A stretch of DNA of 46,484 bases from an uncultured SAR86 cluster bacterium (GCA_902557705.1 CACEBI010000010.1:1-46484), one strand, 5' to 3'. Counted from the first letter of the stretch, positions 16,277 through 25,040 are shown. Numbers and translations: made by a program. Notes: generated from the sequence alone by a model not told the origin.

Positions 16277-17764
16277 ATGATATCTAAATCAAGCTTTGTT
16301 TTAGGCAATCAATGTCAAAAATCTTTTTGGTTCAAGCACAATCGATATCCAGAAACAAACCCAAGTGATGAGGCTGCTCAAGAAAGATTAGCTGCTGGTG
16401 ATGAAGTTGGCAATATTTCTAAAATGCTTTTCCCTGGAGGCGAAGAAGTACCATACATAAAAGGAAAACATAAAGATATGTTTGATATTACTATGGAAAA
16501 AATATCAGAGGGAGCAAAGAAACTATATGAAGCTTCATTTTACATTAATGATATTTTTATTAGAGTTGATTTAATGAATAAAACCAAGGATGGTTGGGAT
16601 GTCTATGAAGTAAAATCGTCAACAAGTGTTAAAGATCATCATCGACTTGATGCAAGTCTTCAATGGCATGTTTTAAAACAAATTCCAAAAATAAAACTAA
16701 ATAGGCTTTATGTAATTGTCCTTAATAATAAATATGAGAAAGATTCTGAAATCATTCCGCATGATTTTTTCAAAAAAGAAGATATTACTGATATAGCAAA
16801 CGAAAATGAACCTGTTATTAAACAGAATATTATAAGTTTAAAAGAAATATCATCTTCAAAAGATAAACCAGAGGTTGAAATTGGCTCTCATTGCAATAAG
16901 CCGCATGGCTGTGTTTATTTAGATGAATGTTGGCCAAATAATAAGAATGAAATAAATTCTGTTTTCACTCTTTATAGATTAAATATTAATAAAAAAATTA
17001 ATCTCTATAGAAGCGGCATTGATACTTTTGAAAAAATTTTAGACATATCCTCTTATAGCAATATTCAAAAAAAACAAATTCAAGCTTACAAAACAAAAAC
17101 CCCTATCATTGATAAAAATATAGTTAATGACTTTATAAATAAGGTTAAATATCCAATTAGTTATTTTGATTTTGAAACTTTTACAGATGCGGTGCCAATA
17201 TATATCGGTCAAAGGCCTCACATGCAAATGCCATTTCAATACTCCTTACATATTCAAAACCATAAAGATGAAAAATTAAAGATTGATGAGAATCATTATG
17301 AGTTTATAGCCAATCATCATGAAGACCCTCGAAGATCAATTGCTGAAAGTATGATAGAAAACTTTCCAGCTGAGGGTACAATCATGGCTTACAATCAGTC
17401 ATTTGAGAAAAAATGTATTGAATCCCTTGCAAATCATTGTCCAGACTTAGCTGATGCACTCCTTTCGTTTAATGAAAGATTTATAGATTTAATAATTCCG
17501 TTTAGAGGAGGGGGTTATTATGAATCTAACTTTAAAGGCAGCTTTTCCATAAAAAAGGTTTTGCCAGCCCTATGTCCTGATAATAAAGAATTAGATTATA
17601 ACGAACTTGATATTAGCAATGGCGGCATTGCATCCAGTGCATATAAGAAAATGAGAGACCAATCAATACAAGAGTCAGAAAAAACAAGAGAAAAATTATT
17701 TGAATATTGCAGACTCGATACATACGCAATGTATGCAATTTATGAGAAACTTTTAGGACTTTAA
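16277..17764 (+). CDS. DUF2779 protein: Cas4/AddB-like Fe-S nuclease fused to DEDD-type exonuclease
   Basis: A 495-residue two-part protein. The N-terminal part has a PD-(D/E)XK nuclease core: IRVDLM (D98), then YEVKSST (E111, K113) and a following Gln-containing helix (LQWHV). Four cysteines suited to an iron-sulfur cluster frame it, C13 and C206-X5-C212-X5-C218, as in Cas4/AddB-type nucleases. The C-terminal part has a DEDD exonuclease start, YFDFETFTDA (D298, E300), an AYNQSFEK block and a final YCRLDTYAMY aspartate, the DUF2779 domain. It likely cleaves or trims DNA or RNA ends. It is 28 bases after the KAP gene on the same strand and probably co-expressed. Confidence 0.85.
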   Translation: MISKSSFVLGNQCQKSFWFKHNRYPETNPSDEAAQERLAAGDEVGNISKMLFPGGEEVPYIKGKHKDMFDITMEKISEGAKKLYEASFYINDIFIRVDLMNKTKDGWDVYEVKSSTSVKDHHRLDASLQWHVLKQIPKIKLNRLYVIVLNNKYEKDSEIIPHDFFKKEDITDIANENEPVIKQNIISLKEISSSKDKPEVEIGSHCNKPHGCVYLDECWPNNKNEINSVFTLYRLNINKKINLYRSGIDTFEKILDISSYSNIQKKQIQAYKTKTPIIDKNIVNDFINKVKYPISYFDFETFTDAVPIYIGQRPHMQMPFQYSLHIQNHKDEKLKIDENHYEFIANHHEDPRRSIAESMIENFPAEGTIMAYNQSFEKKCIESLANHCPDLADALLSFNERFIDLIIPFRGGGYYESNFKGSFSIKKVLPALCPDNKELDYNELDISNGGIASSAYKKMRDQSIQESEKTREKLFEYCRLDTYAMYAIYEKLLGL

Positions 17765-18067
17765 TTCCTTTACAATATCTTTTGTTTGTTCTTCTAGTGC
17801 GTTTCCTAAGTCTTTGGCTAGCAAGGATGAAGCAAAAGCTACATTCGCTATAGGAGGAGTAGTATTTGATACATGCTCTAAAGAGGCAGCCAAGGAAGAC
17901 AATCCTTCAGCTAGATAACTAAGCTTTTTATCTAAATCTCTCTCCCTTTTTGCATAATCAAACCTTCTTCTTGCATCACTGGCCTTGCTAGACGCTCTTC
18001 TAGACTCACTGTCAACAGTACTCCTTCCTTTACCTGCACTAATAGCATTTATAAACCATCTTGCCAT
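17753..18067 (-). CDS. 104-residue helical protein of unknown function
   Basis: A Ser/Ala/Lys/Arg-rich protein predicted almost wholly helical, with a coiled-coil-like centre (ASDARRRFDYAKRERDLDKK, about residues 30-49). No family is recognised. Its ATG follows directly on the TAA of the repeat-protein gene, so the two are one transcription unit. Its last 12 bases overlap the converging DUF2779 gene. The first residues, MARWFINAISAGKGR, loosely resemble those of the 77-residue gene at 18642-18875 (MGFWRNLFFGSSR), which might be a shared targeting or partner-binding element; this is weak. Confidence 0.55.
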   Translation of the reverse strand: MARWFINAISAGKGRSTVDSESRRASSKASDARRRFDYAKRERDLDKKLSYLAEGLSSLAASLEHVSNTTPPIANVAFASSLLAKDLGNALEEQTKDIVKELKS

Positions 18068-18394
18068 TTATAAGCTCCCTCTATCCATTAAGACATAGAC
18101 TGCACCTAAAACTTCATCAGAACATCTTCCATCTATTGCTCTTTCTGCATCTCGAAATTTTCCTATTCGATAGCGTGATGATGTGCTGTCATCATTATAA
18201 ATGTAGCCATTTTTAATCATACCTATACAGTATGAAGAGCTTGAAGTTTTCTTGCTATAAAATTTGTCGTTACGGATATACGCCAAGAGATTTGAAGAAC
18301 TTGTTGAGGTTCCTTTATAAATGCAATCATTCTTTATTCTTGCAACTTTTCGCGAACCATCTTTTATATAATCTCCATCAACTTTTAAACCCAT
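18068..18394 (-). CDS. 108-residue protein of tandem 20-residue beta repeats
   Basis: Between residues 2 and 81 the chain is four units of 20 residues with the pattern NDxIYxxxSTSSxxxIGxIK/R. Clear units start at residues 22, 42 and 62, with a more divergent one at 2-21. Each unit looks like a beta hairpin with a Ser/Thr-rich turn. This is reminiscent of the short-repeat beta-flower or propeller-like proteins seen elsewhere in bacteria, which may bind ligands. The end (DEVLGAVYVLMDRGSL) is helical. An AGGGGG ribosome site and a perfect inverted repeat precede the ATG. Function unknown. Confidence 0.6.
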   Translation of the reverse strand: MGLKVDGDYIKDGSRKVARIKNDCIYKGTSTSSSNLLAYIRNDKFYSKKTSSSSYCIGMIKNGYIYNDDSTSSRYRIGKFRDAERAIDGRCSDEVLGAVYVLMDRGSL

Positions 18395-18406
18395 GTTAAA
18401 CCCCCT

Positions 18407-18433
18407 ATTAAATTTACTAACCCTAAATTTAAT
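18407..18433. repeat. Perfect 10-bp inverted repeat upstream of the repeat-protein gene
   Basis: ATTAAATTTA at 18407-18416 and TAAATTTAAT at 18424-18433 are exact reverse complements separated by 7 bases (CTAACCC). The element sits 12 bases upstream of the ATG at 18394 (minus strand), just before its AGGGGG ribosome site. It may be an operator or an AT-rich RNA hairpin in the leader. It is too AT-rich to be a terminator. Confidence 0.6.
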
Positions 18434-18455
18434 ATGTTTTTTTATTTAACGCAAA

Positions 18456-18617
18456 TTAATGATGCGGAGGTTTTTCATACTTAACTGGAGGAAATTGCCT
18501 TTTTTTATTTTGTTTTTTATACCTCTGATATCTTGAAGTAACATCTGCACAATCATCAGCAGCAGAGGGACGATCTTTGGTTTTATTCTTTTCATCCATG
18601 TGATATTTCTTCTTCAT
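18456..18617 (-). CDS. 53-residue basic protein, doubtful
   Basis: An open frame from ATG 18617 to TAA 18456-18458 encodes a very basic, Lys/Arg-rich mini-protein (MKKKYHMDEKNKTKDRPSAA at the start, ending KPPHH). It would fill the 247-base gap between the two neighbouring minus-strand genes and lies in line with them. There is no good ribosome site and no recognised family, so this is a tentative call. Confidence 0.35.
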   Translation of the reverse strand: MKKKYHMDEKNKTKDRPSAADDCADVTSRYQRYKKQNKKRQFPPVKYEKPPHH

Positions 18618-18641
18618 TTTTAATAACAAAATATTTTGAAC

Positions 18642-18875
18642 CTAGGGCCAGTTGATTGTAAATTTGATTTCGCCTTGTGTTATAGACCTAGTACCTCTTG
18701 TTACTGTAAATTTAGCTATTAAGTTTGGCCAACTTTCATTTGAATACTTTATAACCCATAAATGACCGCGGCCTCCTTTCTCTATTATTTCTTTAACTAT
18801 GTATCCTGAAGGAGCAATAATTATTGGTTTCTTGTCTCGAGAAGAGCCAAAAAATAAGTTTCTCCAAAATCCCAT
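18642..18875 (-). CDS. 77-residue protein of unknown function
   Basis: A small protein beginning MGFWRNLFFGSSRDKK, followed by an alpha/beta region (PIIIAPSGYIVKEIIEKGGR, about residues 17-36) and a Thr-rich strand pair near the end. No family is recognised and no membrane helix is present. It starts 13 bases after the stop of the MazG-like gene on the same strand, so it may be at the end of that operon or part of the small-gene cluster that follows. Coding status rests on length, spacing and absence of any competing frame. Confidence 0.5.
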   Translation of the reverse strand: MGFWRNLFFGSSRDKKPIIIAPSGYIVKEIIEKGGRGHLWVIKYSNESWPNLIAKFTVTRGTRSITQGEIKFTINWP

Positions 18876-18888
18876 ATATCAGGTAACT

Positions 18889-19305
18889 CTATAGATCACC
18901 TTCTTTTCTAATTTCACTTCTTTGCACTTCAAATTTTTCTCCATACCTTGCTTCAAGTTTTGCCTGATTTTCACTTATGACTTCATATGGATCTAAGCCT
19001 AAAGACGCACAAGCTGTTGTCCAATACCACATAATATCTCCTAGCTCTCTTTTCATATGAAAAATATTTTCTTCAGAGGCAGGCTTGCCTTGAAGAATCA
19101 TTTTTTTCACTATTTCTACAAATTCTCCAGCTTCACTCCCAAGGCCAAGTGCCGCAGTAAGTAATCTAGGTGTTTTTATATCTGATTGAGATTCAATATC
19201 ATTTAAACTCGCCTTTAAGGCTTCTAAATCCATGCTTGGTTCGCTAGTTACTTTTGTTACAAAGTCACTGTAGGTTATGAAAAAATCTTTAACTTCTTTG
19301 CTCAT
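18889..19305 (-). CDS. MazG-like nucleotide pyrophosphohydrolase
   Basis: A 138-residue all-alpha protein with the metal-binding signature of the MazG/dUTPase-2 superfamily: GSEAGEFVEIVKK (about residues 56-68) supplies the EXXE pair, and KRELGDIMWYW (about residues 85-95) supplies the EXXD pair. The C-terminal NQAKLEARYG motif is common in single-domain MazG-like proteins. Such enzymes hydrolyse non-canonical or excess NTPs/dNTPs to the monophosphate. A Shine-Dalgarno (GAGGAG) precedes the ATG. It lies 20 bases downstream of the RpiR regulator gene, probably in one operon. Confidence 0.85.
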   Translation of the reverse strand: MSKEVKDFFITYSDFVTKVTSEPSMDLEALKASLNDIESQSDIKTPRLLTAALGLGSEAGEFVEIVKKMILQGKPASEENIFHMKRELGDIMWYWTTACASLGLDPYEVISENQAKLEARYGEKFEVQRSEIRKEGDL

Positions 19306-19325
19306 ATATATCTCCTCTATAAACT

Positions 19326-20168
19326 TTATTTAATCTTTAGTGATCTTTGACTGTCTACAATATTATATAAATGTTCTTGTGCCTCAGGCTTTAATTGCGC
19401 TATCCCCATAGTCATCACATCAATGACTGCAGTATATGCAATCCTTGAGGTATGTGGTTTTGTTATTCTGTAATTATCACCAACATTAATGCTTATTGGA
19501 TAATCACAAATATTAGCGAGAGGTGAGTTTTCTGGCATGATTCCTATAACCTTAACTCCTGACTTGCGAACAATCTTTACACTATCAATAAGAGCTGAAG
19601 TGGTACCAGATTGTGAAATAGCTAAAACAACATCGTCTTTTGAAAGTGAGTTAGCTGACATTAATTGTATGTGTGGATCTGATATAAATGATGATGAGAT
19701 CTTCAACCTAAAAAATTTATGTTGAGCATCCATGGCAACAGGAGCAGAACCACCAAAAGCATAAACTTCAACTCTTTTAGCATTTGCTAATGCTTCTATT
19801 GCAGATTCAAGAACATCTTGATCAATTTGAGACCTAACATTTAATATTTCACTAATTGTTGTATCAAAGACTTTTTCACATAAATCATGAATGCTATCGT
19901 CTTCTTCGATCTCATACATTACAAAATAATCATCTGCAGCAAGCTGTTGAGATAAGTTAATCTTAAACTCTTGATAACCTGAAAAACCAAGGGCTTTACA
20001 AAACCTTATCAAAGTTGGCTCACTTATACCCATCGCTGAGGAGGCTTCTGCCGTTTTCATAGTAATCACTGCTTTTGGATCTTTTAAAACAAAATCTGCC
20101 ACCAATTTTTCAGATTTTCTTAATTCTGGAAGAGTATTTTTAATTTGTCTCAATAATTTTGTTGGCAT
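19326..20168 (-). CDS. MurR/RpiR-family transcriptional regulator, HexR-like
   Basis: A 280-residue regulator. The N-terminal HTH domain (residues 1-77) has LRKSEKLVADFVL and the recognition block MGISEPTLIRFCKALGFSGY. A SIS sugar-phosphate-binding domain follows at about residues 120-250, with VYAFGGSAPVAMDAQHKFFR and AISQSGTTSALIDSVKI. The sequence closely resembles HexR, the gammaproteobacterial regulator of central carbon metabolism that responds to 2-keto-3-deoxy-6-phosphogluconate. Its usual glycolytic neighbours are absent here, so the regulon is uncertain. It diverges from uvrD; no strong ribosome site is seen. Confidence 0.88.
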   Translation of the reverse strand: MPTKLLRQIKNTLPELRKSEKLVADFVLKDPKAVITMKTAEASSAMGISEPTLIRFCKALGFSGYQEFKINLSQQLAADDYFVMYEIEEDDSIHDLCEKVFDTTISEILNVRSQIDQDVLESAIEALANAKRVEVYAFGGSAPVAMDAQHKFFRLKISSSFISDPHIQLMSANSLSKDDVVLAISQSGTTSALIDSVKIVRKSGVKVIGIMPENSPLANICDYPISINVGDNYRITKPHTSRIAYTAVIDVMTMGIAQLKPEAQEHLYNIVDSQRSLKIK

Positions 20169-20210
20169 AGGGTTAGAATATCTCTCTTAGACAAAAAAAT
20201 GAATCCCTAA

Positions 20211-22385
20211 ATGGACGTATCACACATTTTAGAGCAACTTAATGATCAGCAGCGCGCAGCAGTTACGTCTGAAAAACAGCATTTGATGGTATTGGCTGGA
20301 GCTGGATCAGGTAAAACAAGAGTATTGGTTCATAAAATTGCTTGGGAAGTTGAAGCATTGAGAAAAAACCCTGCTTCTATTATGGCAGTAACTTTTACTA
20401 ACAAGGCCGCATTAGAAATGCGATCAAGAATTGAAGAATTATTGGAAGCGCCAATGATGGATGGCTGGGTTGGAACTTTTCATGGCCTTGCTCATAGAAT
20501 GCTTAAAAGATTTCATAAAGAAGCTGGATTAAGCAGCGGTTTCACAATTTTAGATGCAGATGATCAACTGAGAATTATAAAAAGAATATCCAAAGAGGCA
20601 GGTTTAGATGAATCTGTATGGCCATCTCGCCAAAGTCAGTGGCAGATAAATGCATGGAAAGATGAGGGCTTTAGAAGTGAATCTGTAGATGATAAGGGTG
20701 ATTATTTTAAAGAAAATATTAACAAGATATATAAAGAGTATGAAAAAACATGCTTGAGAGATAATCTTGTTGATTTTGGTGAACTATTATTGAGATCATA
20801 TGAAGTCATTCGTGATAACGAATCTGTAAAAGCTTTCTTTCATTCTAGATTTAAATCGATATTAGTAGATGAGTTTCAAGATACCAACACTATTCAATAT
20901 AACTGGCTTCTTGAAATAGCTTCAGAAAAAGCATCAATAACAGCAGTCGGAGACGATGACCAATCCATTTATGGATGGCGTGGTGCCAAAGTCGAAAATG
21001 TAGAATCATTCACCAAAACTTTTGATACAGCAGAGATCATCAGATTAGAACAAAATTATAGATCTACAAATATTATCTTAGGAGCGGCAAACGCTTTAAT
21101 TGAAAATAACATTGATAGGCTTGGTAAAAATCTTTGGACCGATAAGCTTGAAGGAGAACAAATTATTTTATACCAGGCATTCAATGAGCAGGATGAGGCT
21201 AGATTTGTTGCTGACATTTTAAAAGACTGGATGAGCAAAGGAGAAATGTATTCTGATGCTGCTGTCTTGTATAGATCTAATGCTCAATCAAGAGCACTCG
21301 AAGAAGCTCTGTTAAGATCAAGCATTCCATACAGAATATATGGTGGCCAAAGGTTCTATGAAAGAATGGAAATTAAAAATGCCATCGCTTATCTAAAAAT
21401 TATTTTTAATAACTCTGATAATCCTGCATTTGAGAGATCAATATCAAATCCCACAAGAGGCGTTGGGGAAAAAACTTTAGCAAAGATTCGTTCTACGGCC
21501 ACAAAATATAATATTTCATATATAAAAGCATCAGCTAAATTAATTGATGAAGGAGCTATATCAGGAAGAGGCGGGACCGGTTTAAAATCTTATTTAGAAT
21601 TTATTGCCCGATGTAAAGAATTTATAGAGGAGAATACTCTTTCAGACTTAATGGAGGAAATAATTAAAACGTCAGGACTGGTTGCATATCATGCAAAAGA
21701 ACCAGGAGAAAAAGGTAAAACAAGAGTAGAGAATTTAGAGGAACTAGTTTCTGCAACAACAAATTTTGAGCAAAGTATTAGAGAAGAAAAAACAAATATT
21801 GAAATTGCTGAAGATTATTTGGATATGATTTCTCTAGACTCTGGCGATAGGCAGGCTTCAGAACATGATGATGCTGCTCAACTTATGACACTTCATTCAG
21901 CAAAGGGATTAGAGTTTAAATTAGTCTTAATGACAGGTCTTGAAGAGACTTTATTTCCTCACGGGCGATCAATGGAGAATCCAGGACAACTTCAAGAAGA
22001 GAGAAGGCTTTGTTATGTTGGCATCACTAGAGCCATGGAAAAACTTTATATAATCCACGCAGAGTCAAGAAGGTTGCACGGTTCTGATACTTTTAATCCA
22101 CCATCAAGATTTATAAAAGAAATTCCTAAAGAGCTTATTAATGAGATTAGACCTAGAGCACAGACGCACATACCTTATAATAGAAAAGACTTTCAAGAAA
22201 CCAAGCTTGAGTTTGAGGATGAGATTGGCATATCACTTGGACAAAGAGTTATGCATAAATCTTTCGGTGAGGGCGTGGTTCTAAATTATGAAGGTTCAGG
22301 TGAAGCTGCAAGAGTCCAAATTAATTTTGATCAAGCAGGAACAAAGTGGCTAGTTATGGCCTATGCAAATTTAGAGAAACTATGA
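20211..22385 (+). CDS. uvrD: DNA helicase II UvrD
   Basis: A 724-residue superfamily-1 helicase, about the usual length. It starts MDVSHILEQLNDQQRAAV, very like E. coli UvrD. Walker A is AGAGSGKTR (residues 29-37). Then come VDEFQDTN (motif II), GDDDQSIYGWRGA (motif III), LEQNYRST (motif IV), LMTLHSAKGLEF (motif V) and YVGITRAME (motif VI). The C-terminal GQRVMHKSFGEGVV Tudor-like segment, which contacts RNA polymerase in UvrD/PcrA, is intact. It acts 3'-5' in nucleotide excision and mismatch repair. Its TGA overlaps the next gene's ATG. Confidence 0.97.
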   Translation: MDVSHILEQLNDQQRAAVTSEKQHLMVLAGAGSGKTRVLVHKIAWEVEALRKNPASIMAVTFTNKAALEMRSRIEELLEAPMMDGWVGTFHGLAHRMLKRFHKEAGLSSGFTILDADDQLRIIKRISKEAGLDESVWPSRQSQWQINAWKDEGFRSESVDDKGDYFKENINKIYKEYEKTCLRDNLVDFGELLLRSYEVIRDNESVKAFFHSRFKSILVDEFQDTNTIQYNWLLEIASEKASITAVGDDDQSIYGWRGAKVENVESFTKTFDTAEIIRLEQNYRSTNIILGAANALIENNIDRLGKNLWTDKLEGEQIILYQAFNEQDEARFVADILKDWMSKGEMYSDAAVLYRSNAQSRALEEALLRSSIPYRIYGGQRFYERMEIKNAIAYLKIIFNNSDNPAFERSISNPTRGVGEKTLAKIRSTATKYNISYIKASAKLIDEGAISGRGGTGLKSYLEFIARCKEFIEENTLSDLMEEIIKTSGLVAYHAKEPGEKGKTRVENLEELVSATTNFEQSIREEKTNIEIAEDYLDMISLDSGDRQASEHDDAAQLMTLHSAKGLEFKLVLMTGLEETLFPHGRSMENPGQLQEERRLCYVGITRAMEKLYIIHAESRRLHGSDTFNPPSRFIKEIPKELINEIRPRAQTHIPYNRKDFQETKLEFEDEIGISLGQRVMHKSFGEGVVLNYEGSGEAARVQINFDQAGTKWLVMAYANLEKL

Positions 22386-23473
22386 TGAAAAAAATTTTAA
22401 CGTTTGTTTTTTTAATTGGAATAATTTCTAGTTGTTCTGGTGGACAAGAGTCATCCAGCTCTGCAAATGCTGAGGAGTATAAGACCTATAAGTGGAGGCT
22501 TGTTACATCCTGGCCAAAAAATTATCCAGGCCTTGGAATGGCTCCAGAGAGAATAGCTAATTTGGTTGAAGAGATGAGTGATGGCCAAATGCAGATAACT
22601 GTATATGGTGCAGGTGAACAGGTTCCTGCTTTTGGAGTCTTTGATGCTGTTTCAAGTGGATCACACCAAATGGGTCATAGCGGAGGATATTTTTGGAAGG
22701 GAAAAGTACCAGCCGCACAGTTTTTTACAAGTGTTCCTTTTGGATTAACAGCAGATGAGATTAATGCATGGGTAAACAGAGGTGGTGGCTTAGAATTATG
22801 GAGAGAAATATACGAGCCCTTTAACATATATCCTATTCCTGCTGGAAATACAGGAACTCAGATGTTTGGCTGGTTTAACAAAGAAATAAATTCTCTTGAA
22901 GATATAAAAGGTTTAAAAATGCGTATACCTGGAATTGGTGGAGAAGTCTTAAAAGAGGCTGGCGGAATTCCAGTTACTCTTCCTGGCGGTGAATTGTTCA
23001 CAGCACTTCAAACAGGTGTGATTGATGCTACTGAGTGGGTTGGACCTTACAATGATCTAACATTTGGCTTTCATCAAGCTGCAAAATATTACTATTATCC
23101 TGGCTGGCATGAACCAGGGCCGATGCTAGAGCTATTAATTAATATGGACGCCTGGAATAGTCTTCCAAAACATCTTCAAGTAATAATCGAAACAGCTACT
23201 AAGGCAGTAAATCAAGATACTTTAGATGAGTATTTAGCAAGAAACAATCAAGCTCTAACTGAGCTAATTGAGGTACATGGTGTTGAACTAAGAAAATTGC
23301 CAGATGATGTTATTGAAGAGTTCAGAGTAATTTCTAATGAAATACTGAGCGATTTAGCTAAAGAAGATGAGGTAATTGGCAAGGTTTATGATTCATATAT
23401 TGAATTTAAAAATAATGTTACTGAATATCATAAGATTTCTGAAGACTCATTCATTGAAGCTAGAAATAAATAG
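22382..23473 (+). CDS. dctP: TRAP transporter substrate-binding lipoprotein (DctP/TakP-like)
   Basis: From the ATG at 22382, overlapping the uvrD stop as ATGA, the protein has 363 residues with a lipoprotein signal: hydrophobic MMKKILTFVFLIGIISSC, lipobox cysteine C18. The body has the DctP-fold blocks KGLKMRIPGIGGEVL, TALQTGVIDATEWVGPYND and KYYYYPGWHEPG. The last two strongly resemble the subgroup containing TakP, which binds 2-oxoacids such as pyruvate. So 2-oxo- or hydroxy-acid uptake is likely, though the ligand is inference. Its membrane partners dctQ-dctM lie 1.6 kb away on the other strand beyond lipB-lipA. Confidence 0.9.
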   Translation: MMKKILTFVFLIGIISSCSGGQESSSSANAEEYKTYKWRLVTSWPKNYPGLGMAPERIANLVEEMSDGQMQITVYGAGEQVPAFGVFDAVSSGSHQMGHSGGYFWKGKVPAAQFFTSVPFGLTADEINAWVNRGGGLELWREIYEPFNIYPIPAGNTGTQMFGWFNKEINSLEDIKGLKMRIPGIGGEVLKEAGGIPVTLPGGELFTALQTGVIDATEWVGPYNDLTFGFHQAAKYYYYPGWHEPGPMLELLINMDAWNSLPKHLQVIIETATKAVNQDTLDEYLARNNQALTELIEVHGVELRKLPDDVIEEFRVISNEILSDLAKEDEVIGKVYDSYIEFKNNVTEYHKISEDSFIEARNK

Positions 23474-24075
23474 TGTCTGAAAGTTTAAGCTTTAAATCAT
23501 TAGGTCGTTGCGAATACGGTGAAACTCTTCATATGATGAAGTCTCATATTAGTAATGAAGATTTTAAAAATGAAATATGGCTCTTAGAACATCCACCAAT
23601 TTTTACCTTAGGTACTGCAGCTGATCAGAAACATATTTTAAATGCTGGAGACATTCCTGTTTTTCAGTCAGATAGAGGCGGAGAAGTTACATATCATGGT
23701 CCCGGCCAGTTAGTAATATATTTTTTGCTCGATATAAAAAAGTCTAGCTTAGGCCCTAAGACTTTAGTGAAAACCCTTCAAGAGTTCACTAAATCTCTAT
23801 TAGAACATTACTCAATAGATTCTAGTTTTGTCGATGGTGCGCCCGGGGTTTACGTAGATAATAAGAAAATTGCTTCCATAGGGCTTAGGATTTCGAAAGG
23901 CAAGACCTATCATGGCATAAGCATAAATGTAGATATGGATCTGACCCCGTTTAGTCTAATTAACCCATGTGGCTACGAAGGACTTGAGGTAGCACAAATA
24001 AAAGACTATAAAAACAATGTCTCAATTAAAGATGTTGAGAGCCTTGCAATTCAACTTTTAGAGCCTATATTTTAG
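23473..24075 (+). CDS. lipB: Octanoyltransferase LipB
   Basis: A 200-residue enzyme that moves octanoate from acyl-carrier protein onto lipoyl domains. The signature [16 protein letters not shown] (about residues 75-90), [12 protein letters not shown] with the catalytic lysine (about residue 137), and NPCGYEGL with catalytic C166 are all present. The start is GTG at 23473, overlapping the dctP stop by one base; no earlier or better ATG exists. lipA follows 2 bases after, forming the standard lipoate-synthesis pair. Confidence 0.96.
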   Translation: MSESLSFKSLGRCEYGETLHMMKSHISNEDFKNEIWLLEHPPIFTLGTAADQKHILNAGDIPVFQSDRGGEVTYHGPGQLVIYFLLDIKKSSLGPKTLVKTLQEFTKSLLEHYSIDSSFVDGAPGVYVDNKKIASIGLRISKGKTYHGISINVDMDLTPFSLINPCGYEGLEVAQIKDYKNNVSIKDVESLAIQLLEPIF

Positions 24076-24077
24076 AT

Positions 24078-25040
24078 ATGGAAATTATTCCAACAAAAAA
24101 AATTGTCAATAGAGACGGGGTTAAGGCTGTAAAGAATGGCCAAAAGGGTAATCAATATTCCCATATTCCTAATTTAAAAAAACCCGAATGGCTGAAGGTT
24201 AAAGCTCAATTTAATCCAAATTTTCACAAGATAAAAAACCAGGTAAGCGAAAAGAGATTAAATACAGTTTGTGAAGAAGCTCATTGTCCAAATATTTCTG
24301 AATGCTGGTCGGCAGGCACAGCAACATTTATGCTAATGGGATCAGTTTGTACAAGAGCGTGTAAATTTTGTTCAGTAGACACTGGCAACCCTAAAGGCTG
24401 GTTAGATTCTGAAGAACCATTAAACACCGCTAAGGCTGTTCAAATAATGAAATTAAAATATGTTGTTTTAACATCTGTTAATAGAGATGACCTGCCTGAT
24501 GGAGGTGCAAAACATTTTGCAAACACAGTAAAACTTATAAAAGACCTCAATCCTGGGACTGCAGTTGAAGCTCTGACACCAGACTTCAAGGGTCTGTTAT
24601 CTTCAATAGATACTATTGTTAACTGTGGATTAGAAGTTTTTGCACAAAATATAGAAACTGTTGAAAGGCTCACTCATCCTGTAAGAGATATTCGAGCTGG
24701 CTATCAACAAACTCTAGATGTTTTATCAGAATCAAAAAAAATTAATCCCAAGGTTTTAACAAAAACTAGTCTTATTCTTGGTCTTGGTGAAACTGATGAA
24801 GAAATAGAACAAACGATGGACGACTTAATAGTTAATAAAGTAGATATTCTAACAATTGGACAATATCTTAGACCAACCTTAAACCATCTACCCATTGAAA
24901 GATGGGTAACTCCAGAGGAATTTGAAGTCTATAGAGAGATTGGATTAAAAAAAGGATTTTTAGAAGTTGTTTCTGGACCTATGGTCAGATCAAGTTATAG
25001 AGCTGAAAGAGCTCTTGAAAATAATAACGCCGGTCTATAA
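24078..25040 (+). CDS. lipA: Lipoyl synthase LipA
   Basis: A 320-residue radical-SAM enzyme that inserts two sulfur atoms into octanoyl-lipoyl domains. The auxiliary Fe-S cluster cysteines are in [12 protein letters not shown]; the radical-SAM cluster is CTRACKFC; the C-terminal RSSYRAE supplies the serine ligand of the auxiliary cluster. GLGETDEEI and TIGQYLRPT are further family blocks. It is translated just after lipB, and its stop lies 2 bases from that of the converging dctM gene. Confidence 0.97.
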   Translation: MEIIPTKKIVNRDGVKAVKNGQKGNQYSHIPNLKKPEWLKVKAQFNPNFHKIKNQVSEKRLNTVCEEAHCPNISECWSAGTATFMLMGSVCTRACKFCSVDTGNPKGWLDSEEPLNTAKAVQIMKLKYVVLTSVNRDDLPDGGAKHFANTVKLIKDLNPGTAVEALTPDFKGLLSSIDTIVNCGLEVFAQNIETVERLTHPVRDIRAGYQQTLDVLSESKKINPKVLTKTSLILGLGETDEEIEQTMDDLIVNKVDILTIGQYLRPTLNHLPIERWVTPEEFEVYREIGLKKGFLEVVSGPMVRSSYRAERALENNNAGL

